From Desulfovibrio sp. OttesenSCG-928-G15 (GTDB lineage Bacteria; Desulfobacterota; Desulfovibrionia; Desulfovibrionales; Desulfovibrionaceae), in assembly GCA_030266525.1 (NCBI GenBank), contig JAJDIC010000062.1, forward strand, positions 1 through 12,136: DNA of 12,136 nucleotides. The letters run 5' to 3'. Below, piece by piece: positions 1 to 7,484 of this stretch. Below the pieces are notes generated by a model, which saw nothing but the letters and a program-made list of their open reading frames with translations, ran no database searches and was not told the DNA's origin. A program made the position numbers and the translations under genes. Positions within the stretch are counted from its first letter, which is position 1. Each line of letters begins with the position of its first letter.

Positions 1-2044
1 GAGCTTCATCTTTATTGGGCAGACATTCTCCAAGACGCTTGACGGCCATTTTTGCTTCTTCATCTCTTTGGATCAGCACGCCTATGGTCTGTTCCTCGAT
101 GAGTTTGAATGCCTTGGCCACACTACGAAAGGGGAAATAACCGTCATTCGACGCGGATTGAATGTTGGCAATAATATTTTTCGCATCCAAGTTTGCGGCC
201 CCTTCAAGGGAATACAGTTCAGTAAAATACGCAGATACCGCATCGGGCATCAGAATATCGCTGAAGGACCGCAGTACTTTTTTCCCCGATTTAATGCGCC
301 GATTTTGCTCTCCTTGTGTTTTACCTTCTGGCTCAAACACATACGTAACGCCGACAGGCTCCTTCCATTCACGATTACAGCGCCCTGCGGCCTGTGCAAT
401 GGAGTCTATACCACTTATTGCCCGATATACGACGGGAAAGCTTATATCTACACCCGCTTCAATGAGCGACGTTGCTACAACAATGCACGGCAGATTATTT
501 GTAAGTTTTTCCCGGATATCTTGAAATACAGCTTTTCTGTGTTTCGGATACATCCATGTGCTCAAGTGAAATGGATACAGGTTACGGTTCATGAGTTCTT
601 CACAGGTTGCACGAGCCTGTTCACGCGTATTGACAATGCACAAAACCTGAGGATGCCGGGCCAACTCCGCAGCGAGGGACGGGGTGGAAAGTTCACCGAT
701 GTTTTGTATAGAAACACGCTTTAAATCAGAAAAAAGCGTCTGTGGATCATCAATAATATCGCGCACATTCGAAAGACCTTCCCGAAGCCACTGAGTTTTA
801 CCCAAATTGGGCTGTGTGGCCGTACACAGCACCACAGTGGAATTGTAGTATGTAACAAGTTGTTGCAAGCTTGCCAGACAAGGGCGTAAATACCGGATTG
901 GAAGGGTTTGGGCTTCATCAAGTATGATTACGCTTTCTGAAATATTATGCAGTTTTCTACACGAAGACTTACTCGCAGCAAAAAGTGATTCGTAAAACTG
1001 AACAGAAGTGGTGACAATGATTGCAGCATCCCAATTTTCCCAGGCAAGTGTTCGTAAATCTTCCATGCTGTCTGCGCTGCTGGCACTCACTGCTTCTTTT
1101 TCTACAAATGCATTACAATGATGTTCAACAACAGCATGTTCAAGCTCCGGTCCAAAAGCGGCTCTAAATACATCGGCGGTTTGCTCAATGATACTGGTAT
1201 AGGGAATAACGTAGATAATCCTGCGCAGTTTGTGTGCGATTGCATGATCCAGAGCAAAAGCCAAAGAGGACAGAGTTTTGCCGCCACCCGTTGGAACTGT
1301 GAGAGAATAAAAGCCCTTCTCCTGTTCGGCCGCTTGTCGACATTTTTCCAACACATTGGCCCGCCGCCTGTTAAGAAAGGTGTCGGTGGCAGTGGCAGCT
1401 TTTTGAGCCAAAGAGGCATCGACTGCCTGTTTGATTTCCTCCAGAGCGGGATACCGTCCGCGTAGAACAGCTTTTTCAGGGCTGAGGGCTCTTTCAGTGT
1501 CCAGACAGTCCGCGTCTATCAGGCAGGAAAACAGCATCTTGCACCAGAAATAGAACGTCAGAGGGGCTTCTTGAACATCTTTCACAGGAGGGAAAAGCTT
1601 CTGAATCGATGGGCATGGTGGAAGGGTTATTTCTTGCAACCATGCATCATACAGGGGAATACTTGATTTTTTGCACAACCTGTTGTGCAAGGTCAGTCCT
1701 GTTGTTTCATCACTGTCTACACTATTTACCCCATTGGCAAGACCTGTGTGGTGTGCCGAAATAATGTGTGCGAAAAAATTTCCAACAGCTTTATTGTTCA
1801 AATAGGATTGCGCTTCCAGCGCTCCGGCAAGGGAATGATCCACGCGTTTTCCACCACGTAAACGCCTTTGAAACTCTTCTGAATATTTGCCAATATCATG
1901 CAAAATCCCACATATCCATGCCGCCTGTCCGCAATGAAAAGAAGACGCAAACGTTTTTGCGAGTGCAGCCACATCACTGAGGTGAACTTGAAGAAGGTGC
2001 CATTTTTCCTCTGGAAGGTGTTTGGCAGAGTGCGCGTAGTACAT
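1..2044 (-). CDS. cas3: CRISPR-associated helicase-nuclease Cas3 (type I-C-like), C-terminus cut by window edge
   Basis: Cas3 is the nuclease-helicase recruited by Cascade to unwind and degrade target DNA in type I CRISPR interference. The frame is open for about 681 codons from the ATG at 2044 to the left edge. An HD nuclease domain comes first: H21, the HDIGK box near 49-53, H70, and histidines near 93-99. A superfamily 2 helicase follows, with Walker A (VPTGGGKT, about 249-256), a DEAQ box (about 375-378), motif III CTATQP (about 406-411), and motif V/VI text (TSLIEAGVDIS, then AQAAGRCNRE to about 558). The N-terminal MYYAHS opening, GGGKTLSSLAFAL and ILDEAQTLP are typical of subtype I-C. 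A usual I-C Cas3 is about 730-800 residues, so roughly the last 50-120 are missing only because the window ends. An AAGGA ribosome site (2050-2054) sits five bases before the ATG. cas5, cas8c and cas7 would be expected downstream, outside the window. Subtype is inferred from Cas3 alone. Confidence 0.95.
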   Translation of the reverse strand, partial: MYYAHSAKHLPEEKWHLLQVHLSDVAALAKTFASSFHCGQAAWICGILHDIGKYSEEFQRRLRGGKRVDHSLAGALEAQSYLNNKAVGNFFAHIISAHHTGLANGVNSVDSDETTGLTLHNRLCKKSSIPLYDAWLQEITLPPCPSIQKLFPPVKDVQEAPLTFYFWCKMLFSCLIDADCLDTERALSPEKAVLRGRYPALEEIKQAVDASLAQKAATATDTFLNRRRANVLEKCRQAAEQEKGFYSLTVPTGGGKTLSSLAFALDHAIAHKLRRIIYVIPYTSIIEQTADVFRAAFGPELEHAVVEHHCNAFVEKEAVSASSADSMEDLRTLAWENWDAAIIVTTSVQFYESLFAASKSSCRKLHNISESVIILDEAQTLPIRYLRPCLASLQQLVTYYNSTVVLCTATQPNLGKTQWLREGLSNVRDIIDDPQTLFSDLKRVSIQNIGELSTPSLAAELARHPQVLCIVNTREQARATCEELMNRNLYPFHLSTWMYPKHRKAVFQDIREKLTNNLPCIVVATSLIEAGVDISFPVVYRAISGIDSIAQAAGRCNREWKEPVGVTYVFEPEGKTQGEQNRRIKSGKKVLRSFSDILMPDAVSAYFTELYSLEGAANLDAKNIIANIQSASNDGYFPFRSVAKAFKLIEEQTIGVLIQRDEEAKMAVKRLGECLPNKDEA

Positions 2045-2167
2045 GCTCGTCCTTGTCAAAAACTGTTTACTTGAAGTGAATGTTTTTCAACCTGCCAAGC
2101 ATGCAATAAAGCAAAAGAGATAGAGAAAAAGAGAAAAAGCCTTTCTTCCCCGTGTCACGCTGAATCC

Positions 2168-2192
2168 TGCCTGTTATGAGCAAACACAGGCA
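2168..2192. repeat. 7-base perfect dyad in the cas3 leader
   Basis: TGCCTGT (2168-2174) and ACAGGCA (2186-2192) form a perfect inverted repeat with an 11-base spacer. It lies about 20-45 bases downstream of the predicted cas3 start point, where it could be an operator for a repressor or an RNA hairpin. There is no U-run after it on the minus strand, so it is not an obvious terminator. Function is unknown. Confidence 0.4.
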
Positions 2193-2217
2193 AGATGTGC
2201 GTGCAATTGTGTTAATT

Positions 2218-2246
2218 TATATATATGAGCCAGCTAAAAAACTCAA
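2218..2246 (-). promoter_or_regulatory. Candidate sigma-70 promoter for cas3
   Basis: On the minus strand, TTGAGT (2246-2241) is followed after exactly 17 bases by TATATA (2223-2218) in an AT-rich context. The start point would lie near 2211, giving a leader of about 165 bases before the cas3 ATG. Two other TATA-like registers overlap the -10, so the exact hexamer is uncertain. Nothing similar stands closer to the gene. Confidence 0.5.
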
Positions 2247-2327
2247 GGTAAAATACGAAAAAATATATAGACAAGCAGAACAATCACGGAGAGAGGTACA
2301 CAGAAGGACATCATGACGGACTCTCGC

Positions 2328-2388
2328 GCAAGGTACTACTGCGTTACAGAAGAAATACAGAGTGCGTGAACAAATGGAAGTACCTTGC
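2328..2388. repeat. 10-base perfect inverted repeat next to the GNAT stop codon
   Basis: GCAAGGTACT (2328-2337) is the exact reverse complement of AGTACCTTGC (2379-2388), with 41 bases between. The right arm directly abuts the stop codon of the GNAT gene (2389-2391). In the GNAT/radical SAM transcript this would form a long-loop hairpin just past the coding region. No U tract follows, so a classical intrinsic terminator is not supported. It could stabilise the 3' end or be chance. Confidence 0.45.
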
Positions 2389-2853
2389 TTACAGTCCCTT
2401 CACCATATACACCCGCTCATACCCGTTAACCTGCTTCACCCCTTCGGACGTATAGCCGAGGCGGGTGTACAGGCCTATATTTTCTGTCATGGCTACGTTG
2501 GTGTACAGGCGCATGTGGGAGAAACCGCTGTTTCGGGCGCTTTGCTCGGCAAAGGTTATGAGCTTGCGTCCGTAACCACGCCCCTGGTGGGATTTGGCTA
2601 CAGCGACAATATCCAGCCACATGGTGTCATTATCAGGGATGATTACCAGATAGCCGCAGAGGGCGTGCTCGTTTTTGAGTACATATACCAGCTCTTTAGC
2701 GATCAGTTGTGCGTAGTTTCCCAGCATGGGGGCAGGTTTTTGGCCGTTCATCCTGGGCAGGTACAGGGCGAAGGCCTCTTCGGCCAAGGTCTGGATTGCC
2801 GCTGCGTCCTGCGCGGTGGCGGGCGTGATGTGTTCTAATGTTTTACCGAGCAT
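2389..2853 (-). CDS. GNAT-family N-acetyltransferase
   Basis: This 154-residue protein has the size and layout of a single-domain GNAT enzyme, which moves an acetyl group from acetyl-CoA to an amine. Motif A is clear at about 80-98 (LDIVAVAKSHQGRGYGRKL), with the Q/R-x-x-G-x-G pyrophosphate loop as QGRGYG at 90-95. The motif B region (YTNVAMTENIGLYTRLGY, 117-134) carries the usual N..A..LY..LGY pattern. The substrate cannot be told from sequence. It overlaps the end of the upstream radical SAM gene by 19 bases in another frame, so the two are probably co-transcribed and translationally coupled. The first ATG at 2853 is preceded by AGGTAGG. Alternative roles such as antibiotic or ribosomal-protein acetylation are not supported by any particular motif. 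Confidence 0.9.
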   Translation of the reverse strand: MLGKTLEHITPATAQDAAAIQTLAEEAFALYLPRMNGQKPAPMLGNYAQLIAKELVYVLKNEHALCGYLVIIPDNDTMWLDIVAVAKSHQGRGYGRKLITFAEQSARNSGFSHMRLYTNVAMTENIGLYTRLGYTSEGVKQVNGYERVYMVKGL

Positions 2854-3731
2854 ATGCCTACCTGTCTGAATTCCGTTGTCGGTTTTCTCAGCGTTTCCTC
2901 AATAAGCAGCAACAATTCTTCCCTGGCCTGCGGAACCATGGCATCAAAGAACACGAAATTGGACCAGAACTCGCTCAAAAGATGCATGGGCGCAGTGATG
3001 TAGCTGACGAGCACATGCAACTCCTGCAAAATAGCATGCGGCCCCATCAGGAGAAACCGTCCGGCGAGGTAATCGTCACCAAGCGGCGTATCGGTGTTGG
3101 GCACAAAGGTACGAATGCGAACACAGGCGGGGCGGATATCGCTTAACAGCGCGGCTGTTGCCACGGCATGTTGCTGTGATTGTTCCGGCCCGGCTATGCC
3201 CAGCATGATGGACACATCATTTTCTATTCCGGCCTGCGCAAGAAGCCTGCTGATATGGCGATAATCCGCAGCAGTACTTCCCTTGCAAGTTGATTCAAGC
3301 ACCTGATCAAGACCGGATTCAAGCCCCACATGAACCCGCCGAAGCCCCGCAGCGAAAAGACGGCCAAGCTCGTCCGGTGTTTTTCGCGCAATGGAGCGCG
3401 CCGTTGCATAACTCGCAACTCTTTTGATGTGTGGAAAACGCAAGCGGGCGTGCTCCATAATTTTGAGCAGGTCGTCCGTTTTGCGCACCATGGGATCGCC
3501 ACCCTCCAAATACAGGCTGGTGACGTGATGAAGGTTCTTTTCCCCAAGATCTTCCGCGTCCTGGTCAATGCCCGACAACACCTCGTCAAGGGGCGTTATT
3601 TCCAGACGAATATCCTTGTACATATTACAAAAGGTACAGCGGTTATGCGAGCAGCCACGCATAACGCGTACAAGAAAACTTTCCGCTTCCGAAGGAGGCC
3701 GGAAGTACGGGTCGTCAGGAATATGGGCCAT
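2835..3731 (-). CDS. Radical SAM protein of unknown substrate
   Basis: This 298-residue protein has a radical SAM core, which uses a [4Fe-4S] cluster to cleave S-adenosylmethionine and start radical chemistry. The cluster motif is at C27, C32 and C35 (GCSHNRCTFCNMY), i.e. CX4CX2C rather than the textbook CX3CX2C. The aromatic/CNMY setting and the GGDP motif at 77-80, standing in for the SAM-binding GGE, support the call. A HVGLESG strand (134-140), as in Elp3/HemN-like members, also supports it. There is no B12-binding or SPASM-type cysteine-rich tail. I chose the ATG at 3731 because GGGAG lies just upstream and because an earlier in-frame ATG (3794) would overlap the preceding hydrolase gene. 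It lies 32 bases after the hydrolase and overlaps the GNAT gene by 19, so the three form one transcript. The substrate is unknown. Confidence 0.88.
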   Translation of the reverse strand: MAHIPDDPYFRPPSEAESFLVRVMRGCSHNRCTFCNMYKDIRLEITPLDEVLSGIDQDAEDLGEKNLHHVTSLYLEGGDPMVRKTDDLLKIMEHARLRFPHIKRVASYATARSIARKTPDELGRLFAAGLRRVHVGLESGLDQVLESTCKGSTAADYRHISRLLAQAGIENDVSIMLGIAGPEQSQQHAVATAALLSDIRPACVRIRTFVPNTDTPLGDDYLAGRFLLMGPHAILQELHVLVSYITAPMHLLSEFWSNFVFFDAMVPQAREELLLLIEETLRKPTTEFRQVGICSVKH

Positions 3732-3763
3732 GACATTCTCCCTTGCGCCAAATGGACAAGTTT

Positions 3764-4762
3764 TTACTGTATTCTTCCTGCCCGTCCGGCGCACACCGTC
3801 GCAACAAACTCCGCCGCCCTGTCTTCAGACCAGTAGGCGTCCTGCCCGAATGGCGAAGTAAAGCCTACATGCCCACCGTTTTGCGGCGTTTCCAGATGGA
3901 GACAGGCATGCGATGCAGCGATATCCACAGGAGAACACGACGGTGCGAGAAAGGGGTCGTTAAGCGCGTTAATCAGCAGAACAGGCGTGCGGATTGCCGT
4001 CAGGAAAGGCAGACATGCAGCCTTTTCCCAATAATCCCGGGCCGATGAAAAGCCATGTATCGGCCCTGTATATCTGTTGTCAAACTCCGCAAAGGTTCGT
4101 ATCGACTCCAGCCCGTCCAGAGGATAGGCATCGGGGAAGCTTTCATGCTTTACTTTAACCTTTTGCGTCAAGGTACGTAAAAAGGAGCGCATATAGAGAG
4201 CGTTCTCCGGCTTATCCAACTCTTGCGCCGCCGCCGCCAGATCGCACGGGGCAGAAAAAGCTACCGCCGCCACAACAGCGCCCGGAACCTTGTCCGCATG
4301 TTCTCCCAGATACTTGAGCACTTGGTTAGCTCCCATGCTGAAGCCTACCAAGGTTATACGCTCATAGCCAAGATACAGGCAATGCTCAATCACACTATGC
4401 AAGTCTTCCGTCTGGCCACTGTGATACAGGCCGACAGTGCGATTCATTTCTCCCCCGCATCCGCGAAAGTTTCTTCCCACGCTGTCCCAACCGTCCTGCG
4501 CAAAGCGCAGCATCATGCCCCGCATGTATTTGCGCAGGGAGTTGCCCTCCAACCCGTGGGACAAAACCACAACAGAATCAGAACGCCGGGGCGGGGCGGC
4601 AAGAAAGGTGTCGCACACAATTTCGTCACCATCAGTAGCGGGTATGATGGCGCGGCTTGCCACAACAGGGGGAACCTTGCGAAAAAGCGAAGGAAATATG
4701 GTCTGGCAATGACCGCCGCGCAGCCAGAGTGGCGCTTTGTATGTGGAAGGAACCAAAGGCAT
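3764..4762 (-). CDS. YheT-like alpha/beta hydrolase (COG0429)
   Basis: This 332-residue alpha/beta hydrolase resembles E. coli YheT and the eukaryotic ABHD1/3 group, whose bacterial members are poorly characterised esterases or lipases. The N-terminal LRGGHCQTI (14-22) is a family hallmark. The SHGLEGNS stretch (68-75) forms the oxyanion side. The catalytic triad is visible as S142 in GFSMG (140-144), D269 in NALNDPF, and H298 in GGHVGF. There is no signal peptide or membrane segment, so it should act in the cytoplasm. I chose the ATG at 4762, preceded by GAGGT at seven bases; a TTG 51 bases further upstream would add a poorly conserved tail. It is the first gene of the hydrolase, radical SAM, GNAT cluster and is divergent from the flavoprotein gene, with 67 bases between. 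The natural substrate is not known. Confidence 0.9.
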   Translation of the reverse strand: MPLVPSTYKAPLWLRGGHCQTIFPSLFRKVPPVVASRAIIPATDGDEIVCDTFLAAPPRRSDSVVVLSHGLEGNSLRKYMRGMMLRFAQDGWDSVGRNFRGCGGEMNRTVGLYHSGQTEDLHSVIEHCLYLGYERITLVGFSMGANQVLKYLGEHADKVPGAVVAAVAFSAPCDLAAAAQELDKPENALYMRSFLRTLTQKVKVKHESFPDAYPLDGLESIRTFAEFDNRYTGPIHGFSSARDYWEKAACLPFLTAIRTPVLLINALNDPFLAPSCSPVDIAASHACLHLETPQNGGHVGFTSPFGQDAYWSEDRAAEFVATVCAGRAGRIQ

Positions 4763-4794
4763 GGCAGTGACCTCAATCGCTGGAATAAAAAAAC

Positions 4795-4823
4795 TGGCTA
4801 AATAGGCGGGCAAACGCTATACC
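4795..4823 (+). promoter_or_regulatory. Weak candidate promoter for the flavoprotein gene, possibly leaderless
   Basis: TATACC (4818-4823) lies 17 bases after TGGCTA (4795-4800), a poor -35. Only six bases separate the -10-like hexamer from the ATG at 4830, so transcription from here would begin at or about the A of the ATG. No Shine-Dalgarno sequence precedes that ATG, which fits a leaderless message. The call is tentative. Confidence 0.25.
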
Positions 4824-4829
4824 GCGCCC

Positions 4830-6188
4830 ATGAAACATGGTTCCGGCAAACTCTATGATACCATCGTTCTTGGCGCGGGAGCGTCAGGGCTGTGGTGCGC
4901 CGCAAAAGCCGCGCAATACGGCAAGGCTGTGCTCATTCTGGACCGTGCGGCCAAACCGGGCATCAAGCTTACGCTTTCCGGCGGGGGCAAGTGCAACCTG
5001 ACAAACCGCGACATATCACCCCGTTTTTATTACGGAAACAATCCAGATTTTTGCCGTTCCGCACTTTCTCGCCTTCGCCCGGAAGAGTTGCTTTTACTTC
5101 TGGACAAGGCAGGCATCGCCTGGGAAGAACGTGAGCATGGTCAGTTGTTTTGCCTGCGTTCCGCCAAAGACGTGCGCACACTGCTTGTCCGGCAGTGCGA
5201 GGCAGCCGGTTGCGTTTTTTACCTGGACGAGCATATCACAGAAGTTCGCGCTCTGACAGGTAATATGTATGGAGAAACTCCGGCAGCGGGCATGGAAAGC
5301 CAAAAAAATCCGGCATCTTGCATACATGAAAGCGAAACGGCAGGCGGCACGATAGTTACTGCAGAACCCCCAAGCGCCGCCAGCCGCTTTCTCATACGCA
5401 CCGTAAACGCGCAGTTCTTCTCCCGCAATCTTGTTGTTGCAACCGGCGGCCCGGCCTGGCCCCAGTGCGGGGCCTCCGGTTTCGGTTATGAAATAGCCCG
5501 CTCCTTCGGGCACCGCATACTGCCCATCCGGCCCGCGCTGACTGGCCTGTGCATGCCCGATAGCTGGGCCTTTGCCGGACTTTCCGGTATTTCGCTACCC
5601 GCCTCCATAACCGTTGCCCCAAAGCCCCCGGACAGTCCCTCCCATGAGCTGCGTCAAAAGCCTGTCCAGGCCGCGCATGCCCTACCGCTACTGTTCACCC
5701 ACAATGGTATCAGCGGACCGGCAGCCTTGCAGGCATCCTTGTATTGGACAGCGCACAGACCGCTTGTGATCGACTTCTTGCCGGATCAGTCCATTCTGGA
5801 ACTGCTCAACGAGCCCGGCTCGGGCAAGCTTCTCTGCCGCAATCTGCTCAAGCGCCATTTCCCGGAAAGGCTGTGCGCGGCCATCATTCCCACAAGCGTC
5901 GGCAATAAAAAAACCGCAGAGTTGAACAAAAACGAGCGCCAGGTCATGGCAAAGGCCGTACACGCACATACCGTCGTGCCTGTCGGAACCGAGGGCTTCG
6001 CCAAGGCGGAAGTGACCGCCGGGGGCATAGACACAGCCGAGGTTTCTTCCAAAACCATGGAAAGCAAACGACAGGCCGGACTGTTTTTTTGTGGGGAAGT
6101 GCTGGATGTTACCGGGCGGCTGGGAGGCTATAACCTGCACTGGGCGTTTGCATCGGGCAATGCAGCCGGGGAATATCTGAGTAAATGA
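4830..6188 (+). CDS. HI0933/YhiN-family FAD-dependent flavoprotein
   Basis: This 452-residue flavoprotein belongs to the HI0933/YhiN family (often named NAD(P)/FAD-dependent oxidoreductase or aminoacetone oxidase family). The physiological reaction is not settled. The N-terminal Rossmann motif GAGASG (15-20) binds the FAD ADP moiety. SGGGKCNLTN (50-59) is the family signature. ATGGPAWPQCG (204-214), LFTHNGISGPA (288-298) and the C-terminal VTGRLGGYNLHWAFASG complete the pattern. Family members are usually near 390-420 residues. The extra length lies in a low-complexity linker of about 40 residues (roughly 145-185) rich in A, S, E and P. The ATG at 4830 has no clear ribosome site, but no better in-frame start precedes the GAGASG motif. 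It is monocistronic, convergent with the amidohydrolase (25 bases between stops) and divergent from the hydrolase. Confidence 0.92.
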   Translation: MKHGSGKLYDTIVLGAGASGLWCAAKAAQYGKAVLILDRAAKPGIKLTLSGGGKCNLTNRDISPRFYYGNNPDFCRSALSRLRPEELLLLLDKAGIAWEEREHGQLFCLRSAKDVRTLLVRQCEAAGCVFYLDEHITEVRALTGNMYGETPAAGMESQKNPASCIHESETAGGTIVTAEPPSAASRFLIRTVNAQFFSRNLVVATGGPAWPQCGASGFGYEIARSFGHRILPIRPALTGLCMPDSWAFAGLSGISLPASITVAPKPPDSPSHELRQKPVQAAHALPLLFTHNGISGPAALQASLYWTAHRPLVIDFLPDQSILELLNEPGSGKLLCRNLLKRHFPERLCAAIIPTSVGNKKTAELNKNERQVMAKAVHAHTVVPVGTEGFAKAEVTAGGIDTAEVSSKTMESKRQAGLFFCGEVLDVTGRLGGYNLHWAFASGNAAGEYLSK

Positions 6189-6213
6189 GCGCACTCAGAA
6201 GCAGAGAGAAAAC

Positions 6214-7476
6214 TTACGAGAAATACCCGCAATCCCAAACGGAAAACACCGCGTCCCTGCCGGGAGCGAGACTACCCATACCATGCAGGCCAAGCGCCTG
6301 TGCCCCGTTAACTGTCGCCATGCGCAATACGGCAGCAGGGGAAAACGCATAGCGGTCCACAGCGTCTGCCATTTCCGTTTTCATACTGAGATCGTTATTG
6401 GAGGCTGCGCTGTCCGTGCCGAGGCACAGCAGAACGCCCTTCCGGGCGAAAAGCCTGGCCGGGGCTTCGCCCACGCCGATATAGGCATTACTCTGCGGAC
6501 AAAGACAGACACACGCGCCCCGCTCTGTCAAAATGGCTGCATCCCGTTCATCGCACTGTACGCAGTGAACAGCCAGGGTGTTTTGCGTAAGCAGTCCAAG
6601 CTTGTCGGCCAAGAGTACAGGCCGCACCCCCGGAGCCTTCCAGCCCGGCGGCAGCACCCGCTCTCCCAAAAGCTCGTACAAGAGGCCCGTAGCAGCAATA
6701 AGGCACTGTTCTTCTTCCGCAGACTCGGCAAGATGCATGGAGTACGGGAGCGCGTTGGCAACGCACCAAGCATGCGCCGCTTGCAGGGCCTGAGGGGAAG
6801 TGCTGTACAGGGCGTGACCGGACAGGGCCGAGTGGTTTCGGGCCGTGCTGTCCAGAAAGCGGGCCGGGGCAGGAGAATAGCCGCCCGAAGCCAGTGCCTC
6901 ACCAGTCCCCCCGGCTTCAGCCGGAGCGCCAAAGCCGAATAACTCAAGCAAATGCAAAACGCCATAGCGCCCGCCGTCACGGGCCGCCTGGCTGACCAGG
7001 TGCGGCCAGCGGCTGCCGGTGTCTGCAATATGGGCGCTTCCTTCACGCTGCATGGCGCCGAGCGCGCCTTGAATTGCAGCCAGAACTTCGGCTTCGTCCG
7101 GCGAGTTGCGCAAGAGTCCGACAAGGCTTTCCATCCACAGGCCAAAGCCGTCGCCGGAACGGGTTTGGCCGCCACCAAGGTACGACAATTCCAGGTGGCA
7201 ATGAGCATTCACCAGACCAGGGGCAAGACATACGTCGCCAAGGTCGGTCAGCCCCGCTTCCGGCAAACCGCGCCGCCTGTAACAACTGTATGGCTCAACT
7301 GCCACAATTTTTCCCTGTGCACACAGCAGAACAGCGTCGTCCATGCATGCAGGGGAAGCCTCCAATGCATACTGATACATGGCCGGACCTTCGTCGGTCA
7401 AAGTGATAATCTGTCTGGCCCTGTATGCTGAGTACAGCATGGACGATTCCGAAAACGGCTGCCTGGAAGTCATCAT
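6214..7476 (-). CDS. COG0402-type amidohydrolase/deaminase, possibly aminodeoxyfutalosine deaminase
   Basis: This 420-residue metal-dependent hydrolase is of the cytosine deaminase/chlorohydrolase type. The metal-binding HCH is at 92-94 in NAHCHLELS. A histidine is at 221 (GHALYS). MHLAES (247-252) supplies metal ligand H248 and catalytic E251, followed by VHC (H304) and GTDSAASN with D355. All residues expected for a deaminating member are present. The HLELS text recalls 6-aminodeoxyfutalosine deaminases of the futalosine menaquinone pathway; other options are methylthioadenosine/S-adenosylhomocysteine or guanine-type deaminases, and sequence reading alone cannot decide. The start at 7476 has AGAGG five bases upstream. 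A second ATG follows immediately, and a third at residue 13 is possible. It begins 8 bases after the ATPase stop, as the third gene of the bioY operon, so frameshifting upstream could reduce its expression. Confidence 0.88.
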   Translation of the reverse strand: MMTSRQPFSESSMLYSAYRARQIITLTDEGPAMYQYALEASPACMDDAVLLCAQGKIVAVEPYSCYRRRGLPEAGLTDLGDVCLAPGLVNAHCHLELSYLGGGQTRSGDGFGLWMESLVGLLRNSPDEAEVLAAIQGALGAMQREGSAHIADTGSRWPHLVSQAARDGGRYGVLHLLELFGFGAPAEAGGTGEALASGGYSPAPARFLDSTARNHSALSGHALYSTSPQALQAAHAWCVANALPYSMHLAESAEEEQCLIAATGLLYELLGERVLPPGWKAPGVRPVLLADKLGLLTQNTLAVHCVQCDERDAAILTERGACVCLCPQSNAYIGVGEAPARLFARKGVLLCLGTDSAASNNDLSMKTEMADAVDRYAFSPAAVLRMATVNGAQALGLHGMGSLAPGRDAVFSVWDCGYFS

Positions 7477-7484
7477 GAGCGCCT

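Larger units (their letters stand above)
2045..2388. other. 344-base non-coding region between the GNAT gene and cas3
   Basis: No convincing gene is present on either strand. The region is AT-rich. It contains a candidate cas3 promoter (2218-2246), a dyad in the predicted cas3 leader (2168-2192), a purine-rich top-strand stretch around 2112-2138, and a 10-base inverted repeat (2328-2337 with 2379-2388) that begins right after the GNAT stop codon. I looked for CRISPR repeats here and found none. The predicted cas3 leader would be about 165 bases, long for a simple leader. Confidence 0.8.

Noticed and set aside
721..750. Possible frameshift in cas3 near a run of six A
   Set aside because: Translation through this run stays in one frame (DPQTLFSDLKRV) and joins the helicase domain without a break.
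2045..2388. A CRISPR array next to cas3
   Set aside because: No direct repeats of 25-40 bases with regular spacers are present; the array, if any, is outside the window.
2362..2838. A 158-codon plus-strand open frame opposite the GNAT gene
   Set aside because: It is antisense to a clear acetyltransferase, has no recognisable motif and no ribosome site.
3732..3794. Upstream in-frame ATG extending the radical SAM protein by 21 residues
   Set aside because: It would overlap the hydrolase gene, while the ATG at 3731 has a clear ribosome site and fits better.
5688..6194. A 168-codon minus-strand open frame opposite the flavoprotein
   Set aside because: The plus strand encodes the conserved C-terminal half of the flavoprotein there; the antisense product shows no family features.
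6189..6213. A bidirectional terminator between the convergent flavoprotein and amidohydrolase genes
   Set aside because: The 25 bases contain no stem-loop with a U tract on either strand.
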